64,000 nt of DNA from Aquipseudomonas alcaligenes (GTDB lineage: Bacteria > Pseudomonadota > Gammaproteobacteria > Pseudomonadales > Pseudomonadaceae): positions 310,001 to 374,000 of the forward strand of contig NZ_QJRX01000005.1 of the NCBI RefSeq assembly GCF_003205495.1, given 5' to 3'. Below, piece by piece: positions 10,888 to 22,480 of this stretch. A program made the translations under genes and the position numbers. Under the pieces are notes generated by a model. The model was not told the origin of the DNA. It ran no database searches and was given only the letters and a program-made list of their open reading frames with translations. Each line of letters opens with the position of its first letter. Within the stretch, counting starts at the first letter, position 1.

Positions 10888-11793
10888 TCAATCCAGGATG
10901 CCGGCCGGCGCCGGCGCGCGGCTGCGCCACTGGCTGAGCGCCACGCCGGCGAACACCAGGCCGGCCGCCAGGTACTGCTCGGTATTGAGGCGCTCGCCCA
11001 GCAGCACGGCGGCGAAGATCAGGGTGAACACCGGGATCAGGTTGGTGAAGCCGGACGCCTGGCTGGCCGGCAGGCGGCTGACACCGTAGTTGTACAGGCC
11101 GTAGGCGCCCACGGTGACCACCAGGCCGAGGTAGACCACCGAGCCGACGCCGAGCGCGCTGAACTGGCTCGGCAGCGGCTCGGTCAGCAGCGCCAGGGGC
11201 AGGAAGAACAGCGAGCCGACCAGGGCCTGCATGGCAGTGAGGATGAAGGGCGAGTAGCGCTCGGAGAGGAACTTCAGCAGCAGGGTATAGCCGGTGGCGC
11301 AGAGCATGGCGAGGAACTCGTAGAAATTCCCCAGCAGCGGCGCCGGCGCGCTGGCGTCGGCCTCGCCGGCCAGGCTCAGCCAGATGGCGCCGAGCACCGC
11401 CAGCAGGAAGCCGGCCCAGGTGCTGGCGGCTACCCGCTCGCGCAGGAAGACGAAGGCGCCCATGGCCACCAGCAACGGCAGCAGCGCGGTGATCATGCCG
11501 GCCTGGGCGGCGCTGGTGTGCTGCAGCGCCAGGGCCTCGAAGATGAAGTACAGGCAGGGCTCGCAGGCGGCCAGGGCGAGCAGGTAGCGCCAGTCACCGG
11601 GCCGGTAGTCGAGGCGCCCGCGCCAGCGCCAGGCCAGCAGGAACACCAGGCTGCCGAGGGCCATGCGGCCGAAGATCACCCACATCGGCGGCAACTCGGC
11701 GAAGGCGAACTTGAGGGCGATGAACGAACTGCCCCACAGGGCCATGGCCAGCACCAGGCAGGCCATGGCGAACAACGATCCCTGCCGGGCCAT
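10888..11793 (-). CDS. EamA/DMT-family transporter
   Basis: A 301-residue inner-membrane permease with ten predicted helices in two EamA repeats. The first has LWGSSFIALKFAF near the N-terminus and the second is centred on YTLLLKFLSERYS to GFTNLIPVFTLIFA. The start chosen is the ATG five bases after a GGAGG ribosome site. A GTG two codons upstream would place the start inside that site. The gene lies 10 bases upstream of the PLP-enzyme gene, so the two are probably co-transcribed. Substrate is unknown; some EamA proteins export cysteine and its derivatives, which would fit the neighbour. Confidence 0.9.
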   Translation of the reverse strand: MARQGSLFAMACLVLAMALWGSSFIALKFAFAELPPMWVIFGRMALGSLVFLLAWRWRGRLDYRPGDWRYLLALAACEPCLYFIFEALALQHTSAAQAGMITALLPLLVAMGAFVFLRERVAASTWAGFLLAVLGAIWLSLAGEADASAPAPLLGNFYEFLAMLCATGYTLLLKFLSERYSPFILTAMQALVGSLFFLPLALLTEPLPSQFSALGVGSVVYLGLVVTVGAYGLYNYGVSRLPASQASGFTNLIPVFTLIFAAVLLGERLNTEQYLAAGLVFAGVALSQWRSRAPAPAGILD

Positions 11794-11880
11794 GCGCACC
11801 TCCAGTCGAAAAGCTCAGTCTAGAAGGCGGCCCCGCTCGGCGACAGGCACAGCGGCGCAGCAAAACTGTGCGGGCGCGCC

Positions 11881-12213
11881 CTACTGCTCCCAGGGCTTGC
11901 CGCGTGTCTTCGGCTCCAGCGGCAGCTGCTGCAGCACCGCAGCCTTGGCCAGCATGTAGGCGCTGACCGGGGCGCTGATGAACAGGAACAGGCTGATCAG
12001 CAGCTCATGCAGGCTGAAGCCCTTCTCGCCGAAGGAGAAGAACAGCAGCGAGGCCACCACCATGCCGCCGATGCCCAGGGTGGTGGCCTTGGTCGGTCCG
12101 TGCAGCCGGGTGAAGAAATCAGGCAGGCGGTACAGGCCGATGGCGCCGATCAGGACGAAGCCGCAACCGAGCAGGAGGAACAGACTGACGAGGATTTCCA
12201 GCCACAGGCTCAT
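11881..12213 (-). CDS. shaG: Mrp-type cation/proton antiporter subunit G
   Basis: A 110-residue protein with three transmembrane helices of the MnhG/PhaG family. It shows the family segment GAIGLYRLPDFFTRLHGPTKATTLG, typical of subunit G, and a charged C-terminal tail. It is the last gene of the shaACDEFG operon, its start overlapping the shaF stop by four bases (ATGA). Mrp complexes need all subunits for monovalent cation/proton exchange. Whether Na+ or K+ is the main substrate cannot be told from subunit G. Confidence 0.93.
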   Translation of the reverse strand: MSLWLEILVSLFLLLGCGFVLIGAIGLYRLPDFFTRLHGPTKATTLGIGGMVVASLLFFSFGEKGFSLHELLISLFLFISAPVSAYMLAKAAVLQQLPLEPKTRGKPWEQ

Positions 12214-12479
12214 TCGATGATGTCTCCGCGCAGCATGTACTTGGCCACCGCCACGGTGCTGACGAAGCCGAGCACGGCGATCAGCAGGGCGATCTCGAAG
12301 AACAGCTCGGTGCCGCGCCAGATGCCGTAGAGGATGATCAGGGCGATGGCGTTGATGTACAGGGTGTCCAGCGCCAGCACCCGGTCCGGCAGGCTGGGCC
12401 CCTTGACCAGGCGCGCCACGGCCAGCAGCAGGGCCGCGCCGAGCATGGCCAGGCAGGCCGGGATCACGTAGCCGAGCAT
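12210..12479 (-). CDS. shaF: Mrp-type cation/proton antiporter subunit F
   Basis: An 89-residue protein with three transmembrane helices of the MnhF/PhaF family. The conserved GPSLPDRVLALDTLYINAI segment in the first loop is diagnostic. The start is an ATG inside the end of shaE (16-base overlap), and the end overlaps shaG by four bases, so translation is tightly coupled through the operon. The open frame upstream of this ATG is only the antisense-free continuation through shaE and is not part of the protein. Confidence 0.93.
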   Translation of the reverse strand: MLGYVIPACLAMLGAALLLAVARLVKGPSLPDRVLALDTLYINAIALIILYGIWRGTELFFEIALLIAVLGFVSTVAVAKYMLRGDIIE

Positions 12480-12964
12480 GGGAAAATCTCCTTCAGCGGC
12501 GCCTCGTAGCGCTGCTTGATCTCGTCGATCATGGCCTGCACGTCCGGCACGTCGAGGCCGTGCACCAGCAGGGTGCGGCGGTCGTGGCTGAGGTCGGCGG
12601 CCAGCGAGCCGGGCGTCATCGACACCACGCTGACCAGAATGCTGATGGCCAGCTCGTTGTCCAGCTCGATCGGCACCTCGACGAAGGCCGGGCGCAGCTC
12701 GCCGACCCGCCCCAGGGTCAGGCGCGCCACCTGGAAGTTGGCGACCAGGATGTCGCCGATCACCATCAGCAGGTAGCGCAGCAGCTGCAAGGGCCTCCAC
12801 GCCCGGGGATGCTCGACCAGCAGCGACCCCAGCAGCAGCGGAATGACGATGGCGAGGAAACCACCCAGCAGCCAGTGGCCGAAGGCGATCGAGTCGACCA
12901 GCAGCAGCCAGGTGCACAGCAGCAGCAGACTCTGCGCCGGGTGCGGCAGGAGTCGTCGCATCAT
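12464..12964 (-). CDS. shaE: Mrp-type cation/proton antiporter subunit E
   Basis: A 166-residue subunit of the MnhE/PhaE family: two N-terminal hydrophobic segments, then a cytosolic domain containing the family stretch AISILVSVVSMTPGSLAADL. Two consecutive ATG codons are possible starts. The first forms the ATGA overlap with the shaD stop and is used here. E subunits lie in the membrane sector of the Mrp complex with F and G. The shaF gene starts within its last codons. Confidence 0.93.
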   Translation of the reverse strand: MMRRLLPHPAQSLLLLCTWLLLVDSIAFGHWLLGGFLAIVIPLLLGSLLVEHPRAWRPLQLLRYLLMVIGDILVANFQVARLTLGRVGELRPAFVEVPIELDNELAISILVSVVSMTPGSLAADLSHDRRTLLVHGLDVPDVQAMIDEIKQRYEAPLKEIFPCSAT

Positions 12965-14448
12965 GGTGCGGCCTCCACGATGATCGAACGGTACAGCGGC
13001 AGGTCATGCAGCTGCGCGGCAGCGGCCTGGGCATAATCCAGCAGCGGCGCTGCCAGCAGCACCAGCAGCAAGGCGCAGGCCAGCAGCAGCAGGCAGGCGC
13101 ACAGGCGGCCAGGATCCAGCTCGGCGCTGTCCAGACTGCTCAGGCCGATGCGCCAGAACAGCGTGCTGCCGGCCCGGCTCAGCGCCACCAGCACGGCGAA
13201 ACCGCCGAGCAGCAACACGCCCCACAGCGCCGGCGACGGCAGCGCCTGCAACAGCAGCAGCTTGCCGAGGAAGCCGGACAGCGGAGGCAGACCGACCACC
13301 GCGATGGCGCCGAGGAAGAACAGCCCGCCAAGCAGGCCGGGATTTTCCAGCGCCGGCCCCTGCACCAGGGCGCCGGCCTTGTCGCCGCGCTGGCGGGCGA
13401 TCAGGTCAGCGAGGAGAAACAGACCGCCCACCACCCAGGTGCTGTGCAGCAGGTAATAGAGCGCCGCGGCATGGGCCTGCGGCGTGCCGATGGCCACCGC
13501 GGCCAGCAGGGTGCCGGCGGAGACCACCACCAGATAGGCCAGCAGCATCTGCAGGCTGCGCGCCGCCAGGGCACCGACGGCCCCCAGCGCCACCGTGGCC
13601 AGGGCCAGCGGCCAGAGCCAGGCCTGGGTCAGGTCGGCCAGCTCGCCGGCGCCCGCGCCGAACATCAGGGTGGCCAGGCGCAGGATGGCGTAGATGCCGA
13701 CCTTGGTCATGATCGCGAACAGCGCCGCCACCGGCGCGCTGGCGGCGGCGTAGGCACGCGGCAGCCAGAAGTACAGCGGCAGCAGCGCCGCCTTGAGGGC
13801 GAACACCAGCAGCAGAAGCAGGCCGGCCGCGGCCAGCAGCGGCACCTGGTCGCCACTGGCCTGGGCCACCCGGGCCGACAGGTCGGCCATGTTCAGGGTG
13901 CCACTGGCGCCGTAGACCATGCCCAGGGCAATGAGGAACAGCGCCGAACCGGTGAGGTTGAGCACCACATAGTGCAGCCCCGCCCTCACCCGCTCGGCGC
14001 CCTGGCCGTGCAGCAGCAGCGCGTAGGAGGCGATCAGCAGGATCTCGAAGAACACGAACAGGTTGAACAGGTCGCCGGTGAGGAAGGCACCGTTGATGCC
14101 CAGCAGCTGGAACTGGAACAGCGCGTGGAAGCGCGGGCCGAGGCGGTCGTCGCCGCGCAGCGCATAGAGCAGCGCGGCGACCGCCAGCACGGCGGTGGCC
14201 AGCAGCAGCCAGGCGCTGAGGCGGTCGAGCAGCAGCACGATGCCGAACGGCGGCTGCCAGTCGCCCAGGGCATAGACACGCAGCTGGCCGTCGTCCGCCA
14301 GCTGCAGCAGGTACAGGCTGAGCGGCAGCAAGGCCAGGGTGGCGAGCAGCGACAGGCCGCGCTTGAGGCGCTCGTGGGACGGCAGGATAAGCAGCAGCGC
14401 ACCGGCGAACAGCGGCAGCAGGATGGGCAGGATCGGCCAGTGACTCAA
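12961..14448 (-). CDS. shaD: Mrp-type cation/proton antiporter subunit D
   Basis: A 495-residue membrane protein with about fourteen helices, homologous to the NuoN/NuoM proton-pumping subunits of complex I. The proton-antiporter core spans residues about 120-420 and shows the conserved LKAALLPLYFWLPRAYAAASAPVAALFA helix region, including the lysine and Pro/His-type loop that form the ion channel. Its stop overlaps shaE (ATGA), and its start overlaps shaC (ATGA). Together with subunit A it is expected to form the ion-translocating pair. Confidence 0.95.
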   Translation of the reverse strand: MSHWPILPILLPLFAGALLLILPSHERLKRGLSLLATLALLPLSLYLLQLADDGQLRVYALGDWQPPFGIVLLLDRLSAWLLLATAVLAVAALLYALRGDDRLGPRFHALFQFQLLGINGAFLTGDLFNLFVFFEILLIASYALLLHGQGAERVRAGLHYVVLNLTGSALFLIALGMVYGASGTLNMADLSARVAQASGDQVPLLAAAGLLLLLVFALKAALLPLYFWLPRAYAAASAPVAALFAIMTKVGIYAILRLATLMFGAGAGELADLTQAWLWPLALATVALGAVGALAARSLQMLLAYLVVVSAGTLLAAVAIGTPQAHAAALYYLLHSTWVVGGLFLLADLIARQRGDKAGALVQGPALENPGLLGGLFFLGAIAVVGLPPLSGFLGKLLLLQALPSPALWGVLLLGGFAVLVALSRAGSTLFWRIGLSSLDSAELDPGRLCACLLLLACALLLVLLAAPLLDYAQAAAAQLHDLPLYRSIIVEAAP

Positions 14449-14803
14449 AGTGCACGCCCCCCATCCGCCGGGCTGTGAGGCTGTTCGTCCGGGCGGCCGT
14501 CGACATGGTCGTTGCCCAGTTCGGCCAGGCCACGCAGGGCCAGGATCACCACGAAGGCGGTCATGGCGAAGCCGATGACGATGGCCGTCAGCACCAGGGC
14601 CTGCGGCAAGGGGTCGGCCGGATTGGCGCTCTGTCCGATCACCGCCACGTCGCCACTCAGGCGGCCCATGGCGAAGAGGAACAGGTTGACCGCGTAGGAC
14701 AGCAGGGTCAGGCCCAGCACCACCGGAAAAGTGCGCCCGCGCAGCAGCAGGTAGACGCCGCTGGCACTGAGCACACCGAGGGTGACGGCGAACAGCGCTT
14801 CCA

Positions 14804-14804
<1 letters not shown>
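14445..14804 (-). CDS. shaC: Mrp-type cation/proton antiporter subunit C
   Basis: A 119-residue, three-helix subunit homologous to NuoK and MnhC. The GVYLLLRGRTFPVVLGLTLLSYAVNLFLFAMG segment is characteristic, with a second conserved segment DPLPQALVLTAIVIGFA. It ends in a hydrophilic tail (ELGNDHVDGRPDEQPHS) a little longer than usual. The start overlaps the shaA stop by one base (TGATG) and the end overlaps shaD by four bases. Confidence 0.94.
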
Positions 14805-17599
<2,795 letters not shown>

Positions 17600-17784
17600 G
17601 AATCTCCCCTCTGCGGCCCCAAGCCCGCCGTTGAGCAGAGTGGCTGCGGCAGGGGCGAATCATCCATTGCCTGGCGCCGGAAGGGCCCCGCCGCTCAGGT
17701 TCGTCCGCCGATTATCCATAACTATCGGAAGCAAGTCATGGATGAATTATTACTAAAACTTATCTCGACCAGCCCATCGCAAGA
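17600..17784. promoter_or_regulatory. Intergenic region upstream of shaA
   Basis: This gap contains the promoter for the shaACDEFG operon, read leftward. An AT-rich block around 17710-17765, unusual for the window, includes ATTATCCAT (17711-17719) and an approximate inverted partner ATGGATGAAT about 20 bases further on, which could be a regulator site. No regulator gene is adjacent. Promoter elements cannot be assigned precisely by eye. Confidence 0.35.
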
Positions 17785-17804
17785 GGCCCGGCGAGTGCCG
17801 GGCC
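17785..17804 (-). terminator. Hairpin downstream of glycine-zipper lipoprotein gene
   Basis: GGCCCGGC-GAGT-GCCGGGCC forms a perfect eight-base-pair stem with a four-base loop, 11 bases past the stop codon of the minus-strand lipoprotein gene. On the minus strand it is followed by TCTTG, a weak U-tract. It is a likely intrinsic terminator separating this gene from the sha operon. Confidence 0.65.
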
Positions 17805-17814
17805 TGCGGGTCGA

Positions 17815-18279
17815 TCAGCGCGCGACGCGACTGGTGCCGTCGACGGTGAGGATGCGCACGCGATCGCCGACGCGGAAGATCTCGTTCTCCTGCACGGCCT
17901 GCACGTAGGCGCGTAGGGTGCCATCGTCCTCGCGCACGGTGATCTCCACGCCCTGGGTGCGGGTCAGCCCCTCCTCGGTGGCGGCGCCCAGCAGGCCACC
18001 GGCCACGGCGCCGATCACCGCGGCCACGGCGGCGCCGCGACCGCCACCGACGCCACTACCGGCCACGCCACCGATCACCGCGCCGGCGCCAGCGCCGATC
18101 GGTGTCTTGGTACCCTCGATCTTCACCGGGCGCAGCATCTCGATGGTGCCCATGCGCACGGTCTGTACCTTGCGTGCCTCGTCGCGGCTGTAGGTATCGC
18201 CGGTCAGGCTGGAGGCACAACCGCCGAGGGTCAGACTCAGGGCCACGAGGGAAGCGGTGATCAGTTTGGAATTACGCAT
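17815..18279 (-). CDS. Glycine-zipper 2TM-domain outer-membrane lipoprotein
   Basis: A 154-residue lipoprotein of the SlyB/PcpY-like family. The signal peptide ends in the lipobox LGGC with Cys21 as the lipidated residue. A Gly/Ala-rich zipper region (about residues 64-110: GAGAGAVIGGVAG...) forms the 2TM domain, and a C-terminal beta domain (VEITVREDDGTLRAYVQ) follows. The internal ATG (MRNSKL) is chosen because the signal peptide begins there and GGAGAG lies upstream. Such proteins are envelope-stress-associated outer-membrane lipoproteins. It is transcribed alone. Confidence 0.88.
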   Translation of the reverse strand: MRNSKLITASLVALSLTLGGCASSLTGDTYSRDEARKVQTVRMGTIEMLRPVKIEGTKTPIGAGAGAVIGGVAGSGVGGGRGAAVAAVIGAVAGGLLGAATEEGLTRTQGVEITVREDDGTLRAYVQAVQENEIFRVGDRVRILTVDGTSRVAR

Positions 18280-18458
18280 CGAGACTCTCTCCGAATAGTG
18301 CGACAACCATTAGACCGTGCAGCCCGGCGTCTGTCACCCGCCGCGCGCCACGCCACACCTACCCGCAGAGTGTAGAGGGCGGGTGCGACATCGGGTCCGC
18401 TGTGCAGGCGACAAGCGCGGGCGCAGGATAGCTGCAGCCTCTCCCGGAAATTTCCACG

Positions 18459-18701
18459 ATGGACTACTTCATAGTCGCGGTGACGACACTGGCCGGCCTG
18501 TACTTCCATGGCTGGCTCTACGTGCGCATCCGCCGCTGGATGGACCGCGACCTGGCGCTATCCATCGCCGCCGGCGATCCGGCCATGCAGGCCCACCTGC
18601 TGGAGAAACTGGCCGAGGCCAAGCGTCTGGGTGTGCGGCGCGGCCAGCTGGAAGACTGGCTGCACCAGGCGGCCCGGGACTACCTGCAGCGGCGCGACTA
18701 G
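18459..18701 (+). CDS. Small hypothetical protein with one N-terminal membrane helix
   Basis: An 80-residue protein I do not recognise. Residues about 3-22 (FIVAVTTLAGLYFHGWLYV) make one transmembrane helix. The rest is an amphipathic, charged helical domain ending YLQRRD. A weak GGAAAT ribosome site lies ten bases before the ATG. It is convergent with the glycerate kinase gene, and the two stop codons share the palindrome CTAG (18698-18701). Its codon composition agrees with neighbouring genes, so it is probably real, but no function can be proposed. Confidence 0.6.
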   Translation: MDYFIVAVTTLAGLYFHGWLYVRIRRWMDRDLALSIAAGDPAMQAHLLEKLAEAKRLGVRRGQLEDWLHQAARDYLQRRD

Positions 18702-19828
18702 CGGGCCAGGCGCCACAGCCGCGCCAGGTCGCAGGCGCGTGCCTGCAGCTCGGCGGCCGCGCCGGCCAGCGCCTGCTCCAGGCTCAGCGGCCCCGGCGCC
18801 AGGCTGAAGGCGGCGTCGATACCTGCCGCGTAGAGCGCCTGGTAGCCCTCGCCGAGGCTGCCGGCCAGGGCCAGCACCGGTACGCCGGCGGCCTTGGCGA
18901 TGCGCGCCACGCCCACCGGGGTCTTGCCATGCAGGCTCTGCGAATCCAGGCGCCCTTCCCCGGTGATCACCAGGTCGGCGCCCTGCACCGCCGCGGCCAG
19001 GCCGGACAGCTCGGCGACCAGCTCGATGCCGGGCCGGAAGCGCGCCTTGAGCAGGGCCCGCGCGGCGAAACCGAGGCCGCCGGCGGCGCCGACACCGGGA
19101 AACTGCGCATGATCCTCGCCGAGGATGGCGGCCATTACCCGCGCATAGTGCGCCAGGGCGGCGTCCAGCGCCTCGACCTGCGCGGGGCTGGCGCCCTTCT
19201 GCGGGCCGAACACCCGCGAGGCGCCGCGCGGGCCGCACAGGGGATTGTCGACATCGGCGGCGACTTCCACCTGCACCCGCAGCAGACGCGGGTCCAGCCC
19301 GCGCAGGTCGATCTGCGCCAGCCGGGCCAGGGCCAGGCCGCCGGGGGCCAATTCCCGGCCCTCGACATCCAGCCAGCGCACGCCCAGGGCGCGCAGCAGG
19401 CCGGCACCGCCATCGTTGGTGGCGCTGCCGCCGAGGCCGAGGATGATGCGCGTGGCACCGGCATCCAGCGCCGCGCGGATCAGCTCGCCGGTACCGAAGC
19501 TGCAGGCGCGGGTGGCGTCGCGGCTATCCCGCGGCACCCAGTGCAGGCCGCTGGCGGCGGCCATCTCCAGCACCGCGGTGCCCTCCCCCAGCCAGCCCCA
19601 GTGCGCCGTCACCGCTTCGCCCAGGGGGCCGCGCACGCGCAGCTCGCGGCGTTCGCCACCGCTGGCGGCCAGCACGGCATCCACCGTACCCTCGCCGCCA
19701 TCGGCCATCGGCCGCAGGAGGATCTCGGCGTCGGCGAACACCTGGCGCCAGCCGGCGGCGATGGCTTCGGCCACCTGCGGGGCGGACAGACTCTCCTTGA
19801 AGGAGTCGGGGGCTATGACGATTTTCAT
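18698..19828 (-). CDS. Glycerate kinase (GarK/GlxK type)
   Basis: A 376-residue type-2 glycerate kinase that phosphorylates D-glycerate, giving 2-phosphoglycerate in this family. The N-terminal signature MKIVIAPDSFKESLSA is characteristic. Further family motifs are the GGEGTVDA stretch near residue 55, GLGGSATNDGGAG (nucleotide/substrate loop) and ITGEGRLDSQSLHGKTP near the C-terminus. Starting at MKIVIAP removes a 16-residue upstream extension that has no counterpart in the family. The permease gene lies 48 bases upstream, so uptake and phosphorylation of glycerate from glyoxylate or sugar-acid catabolism is the likely pathway. Confidence 0.94.
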   Translation of the reverse strand: MKIVIAPDSFKESLSAPQVAEAIAAGWRQVFADAEILLRPMADGGEGTVDAVLAASGGERRELRVRGPLGEAVTAHWGWLGEGTAVLEMAAASGLHWVPRDSRDATRACSFGTGELIRAALDAGATRIILGLGGSATNDGGAGLLRALGVRWLDVEGRELAPGGLALARLAQIDLRGLDPRLLRVQVEVAADVDNPLCGPRGASRVFGPQKGASPAQVEALDAALAHYARVMAAILGEDHAQFPGVGAAGGLGFAARALLKARFRPGIELVAELSGLAAAVQGADLVITGEGRLDSQSLHGKTPVGVARIAKAAGVPVLALAGSLGEGYQALYAAGIDAAFSLAPGPLSLEQALAGAAAELQARACDLARLWRLAR

Positions 19829-19876
19829 GGCTACGACCTTGCGCGAGGAGCGTGGCGCCCGCAGGCGCCACGGCAA

Positions 19877-21235
19877 TTACAGCAGAACCAGGCTGAGCAG
19901 CCAGACGGTGAGGATGCCGGCGATACCCTGGATCAGGGTGGCGACGGTCTGCGCGCGGTAGGCCACGGCCACCGGCATGCGGCTGAACTGGGTAACCACC
20001 CAGAAGAAGCTGTCGTTGGCATGCGACACGGTCATGGCGCCGGCGCCGATGGCCATCACGGTGAGCACGCGGCCCATCTCGCTGTCCAGGCCGAGCTGGG
20101 CGAGCATCGGCGCGACCAGCGCCGAGGTGGTGACCAGCGCCACGGTGGTCGAGCCCTGGGCGCTCTTCAGCGCAGCCGCCACCACGAAGGGCATGAACAG
20201 GCCGATGCCCAGCGCCGACAGGGTGCTGCCCAGGTAGTCGCCCAGCGGGGTGACCTTGAGCACCGCGCCGAAGGCGCCGCCGGCACCGGTGATCAGCAGG
20301 ATCGGCGCGGCCGAGAGCAGGCCCTCGACCACGTGGTCGTGGAACTCCTTGCGCTTGTCGTCGCTCTTGAGCAGGCTGCAGGCCAGCGCCAGGCCCACCA
20401 GCAGGGCCACCACCGGCTGGCCGAGGAAGCTCAGCGCCGCGAGCATGAAGCCCTCGCCCAGCGGCTTGCTGGGGAATACCGCGATCGAGCCCAGGCAGAT
20501 CAGCAGGATCGGCACGAAGATCGGCGCGAAGGCCTGGAAGGCACTGGGCAGCTTGCCGTAGCGCGCCTTCAGTTCGGCGAAATCCTCGGCGGCCGGCAGC
20601 GGCAGGCCGTCGTCCTCCAGGGCGATGTCCTTGCCGATGAAGCGGTTGGCCCACCACATGCCGGCCAGGGCGGTGACCAGGGCCACCAGCAGGCCGACGG
20701 CAATGACCAGGCCGAGGCTGGCGTCCAGCCCCAGATTGCCGGCGGCGGCGATCGGCCCCGGGGTGGGCGGCACGAAGGTGTGGGTGGCGTACAGGCCGGT
20801 GGCCAGGGCCACGCTCATGGCCACCACCGAGACCTTCATGCGCGCGGCCAGGGCGTTCTTCAGCGAGTTGAGGATGACGTAGCCGGAGTCGCAGAACACC
20901 GGGATCGACACTAGGTAGCCGATGATCGACATAGTCAGGGTCGGGAAGCGCTCGCCGAGCAGGCGGATCACCGTCTCGGCCATGGTGATGGCGGCGCCGC
21001 TGCGCTCGAGGATCACCCCGATGATGGTGCCGAGCACGATGACGATGCCGATGTAGCCGAGGATGCCGCCGAAGCCGCTGGTGATGGTCTTGACGATTTC
21101 TGCGCTGGGCAGCTGGTAGGCGAAGCCGGCGACGAAGGCCGCGGCGAGCAGGGCCAGGAAGGGATGCAGCTTGAGACGGGTGGTGGACAGCACGATGAAC
21201 GCGATCAGCGCCACCAGGATCAGGACCAGGAGCAT
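19877..21235 (-). CDS. GntP-family permease, probable glycerate/gluconate transporter
   Basis: A 452-residue inner-membrane transporter of the GntP/gluconate:H+ symporter family with about twelve helices. Typical segments are the SIPVFCDSGYVIL motif in the first half and GAGGAFGAVLK and SHANDSFFWVVTQF in the second, all conserved in GntP members. A GAGGAA ribosome site precedes the chosen ATG. It lies directly upstream of the glycerate kinase and downstream of a CdaR-type regulator, so glycerate (or a precursor aldarate) is the most likely substrate rather than gluconate. That is inference from context. Confidence 0.93.
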   Translation of the reverse strand: MLLVLILVALIAFIVLSTTRLKLHPFLALLAAAFVAGFAYQLPSAEIVKTITSGFGGILGYIGIVIVLGTIIGVILERSGAAITMAETVIRLLGERFPTLTMSIIGYLVSIPVFCDSGYVILNSLKNALAARMKVSVVAMSVALATGLYATHTFVPPTPGPIAAAGNLGLDASLGLVIAVGLLVALVTALAGMWWANRFIGKDIALEDDGLPLPAAEDFAELKARYGKLPSAFQAFAPIFVPILLICLGSIAVFPSKPLGEGFMLAALSFLGQPVVALLVGLALACSLLKSDDKRKEFHDHVVEGLLSAAPILLITGAGGAFGAVLKVTPLGDYLGSTLSALGIGLFMPFVVAAALKSAQGSTTVALVTTSALVAPMLAQLGLDSEMGRVLTVMAIGAGAMTVSHANDSFFWVVTQFSRMPVAVAYRAQTVATLIQGIAGILTVWLLSLVLL

Positions 21236-21360
21236 GGCCGATTCCTCATTGTTGTTGTTAGGTGTGGCGGCATTGTGGCCCAGCCCGGGGGGCCGACACC
21301 CTATGCGCCAGCACCAAGCGAAGGCCCTTACAACCCAAGGCTTTTGTGCAGGCGCACAAC
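21236..21360. promoter_or_regulatory. Promoter/operator region of the permease-glycerate kinase operon
   Basis: The 125-base gap upstream of the permease holds TTGTGC-AGGC-GCACAA (21344-21359), a perfect 6+6 inverted repeat, about 110 bases before the permease start and immediately past the regulator's stop codon. It is the obvious candidate for the CdaR-type activator site, which is inference from position and symmetry. Confidence 0.55.
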
Positions 21361-22449
21361 TCAGTCCTCCAGCAACTCCAGGCCGAGGGTGAACAGCAGG
21401 CGCTGGTCGCGGCGCGCCAGGTCCAGCCCGCTCAGCTCGGCGATGCGCTCCAGGCGGTAGCGCAGGGTGTTGCGGTGGATGCCCAGGGCCTCGGCGCAGG
21501 CCTGCGGGTGGCCGTCGTGGCGACACCAGGCCGCCAGGGTCTGGCGCAGCTGGCCGCTGGCATCCTGCGCCAGCACCCGGCGCAGCGGCGCCAGCCAGCG
21601 CTGCAGCGACCAGCTGTGGCGCTGGCCGTGCAGCAGCGCCTGCAGGCGATGCTCCTCCAGTCGCAGCAGGCGCTGCTGCGGCTTGTGGAGCTGGGCATAG
21701 GCCAGCAGCTCGCGCAGGGCCAGGGCCGCCTCGCGCAGGTCGGCCAGGCCGTCCAGAGCGTCGCTGAGCAGCAGGCGGCGCACGCCCCAGCCACGCCCAT
21801 CGGCCTGCTGCAGCCAGGACGCATCGTCGCGCCCGGATTGCCAGGGGCGGCCGAGCAGGAGCAGACGCGCGGCCAGCGGCCCGCACTGCTCGCCCTTGCC
21901 GGCCAGGGCGGCGAGCAGGCGCGCCGGGTCGCCCTGCTCGTCCAGTTCCAGCAGCACCAGCTGGCGCGGCCAGCCGAGCTGCAGGCCGATGCGCTCGGCT
22001 TCGGCGGCCAGCTGGGCGATCGGCACCTCGCGCTCCAGCAGCTGGCGCAGCCAGGCCTCCAGCTGGTGGCGCTGCCAGTGCCGCTCGGCCTGCAGCTGGC
22101 GCTGCTCGACCAGCATCTCGGCGGCCATGCGCACCAGCTCGGCGTAGGGGCGCACGGTCTCCGGCTGGCCGGTGATGCCGAGCACGCCGATCAGCTGTTC
22201 GGCGTGGAACAGCGGCAGGTTGACTCCGGGGCGTACGCCACGCAGGCAGGCGGCGGCCTGCTCGTCGATCTCCACCACCCGGCGGTTGGCCAGCACCAGC
22301 TGCGCACCCTCGTGGCGGGTGTGCAGGCGCTGCGGGTCGCCGCTGCCGATGATCATGCCCTGGGCATCCATGACATTGATGTTGTGCGGCAGGATGGCCA
22401 TGGCGCGGTCGACTATGTGCTGCGCCAGGGTGGAGTCGAGTTCGAGCAT
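21361..22449 (-). CDS. CdaR/SdaR-family sugar-diacid regulator
   Basis: A 362-residue transcriptional activator. The N-terminal diacid-recognition domain (residues about 1-135, starting LAQHIVDRAMAILPHNINVMDAQGMII) senses glycerate or aldarates in homologues. A central GGDEF-like or linker region follows, then a C-terminal PucR-type helix-turn-helix (CAEALGIHRNTLRYRLERI). The ATG eight bases after GGAGG is used. An upstream in-frame extension overlaps only the pdxH-cdaR spacer. It is upstream of and co-oriented with the permease and kinase, consistent with local activation of glycerate use. Confidence 0.92.
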   Translation of the reverse strand: MLELDSTLAQHIVDRAMAILPHNINVMDAQGMIIGSGDPQRLHTRHEGAQLVLANRRVVEIDEQAAACLRGVRPGVNLPLFHAEQLIGVLGITGQPETVRPYAELVRMAAEMLVEQRQLQAERHWQRHQLEAWLRQLLEREVPIAQLAAEAERIGLQLGWPRQLVLLELDEQGDPARLLAALAGKGEQCGPLAARLLLLGRPWQSGRDDASWLQQADGRGWGVRRLLLSDALDGLADLREAALALRELLAYAQLHKPQQRLLRLEEHRLQALLHGQRHSWSLQRWLAPLRRVLAQDASGQLRQTLAAWCRHDGHPQACAEALGIHRNTLRYRLERIAELSGLDLARRDQRLLFTLGLELLED

Positions 22450-22480
22450 GGAGCGGGCCTCCGCGGAAGGAGGCCCGAGT

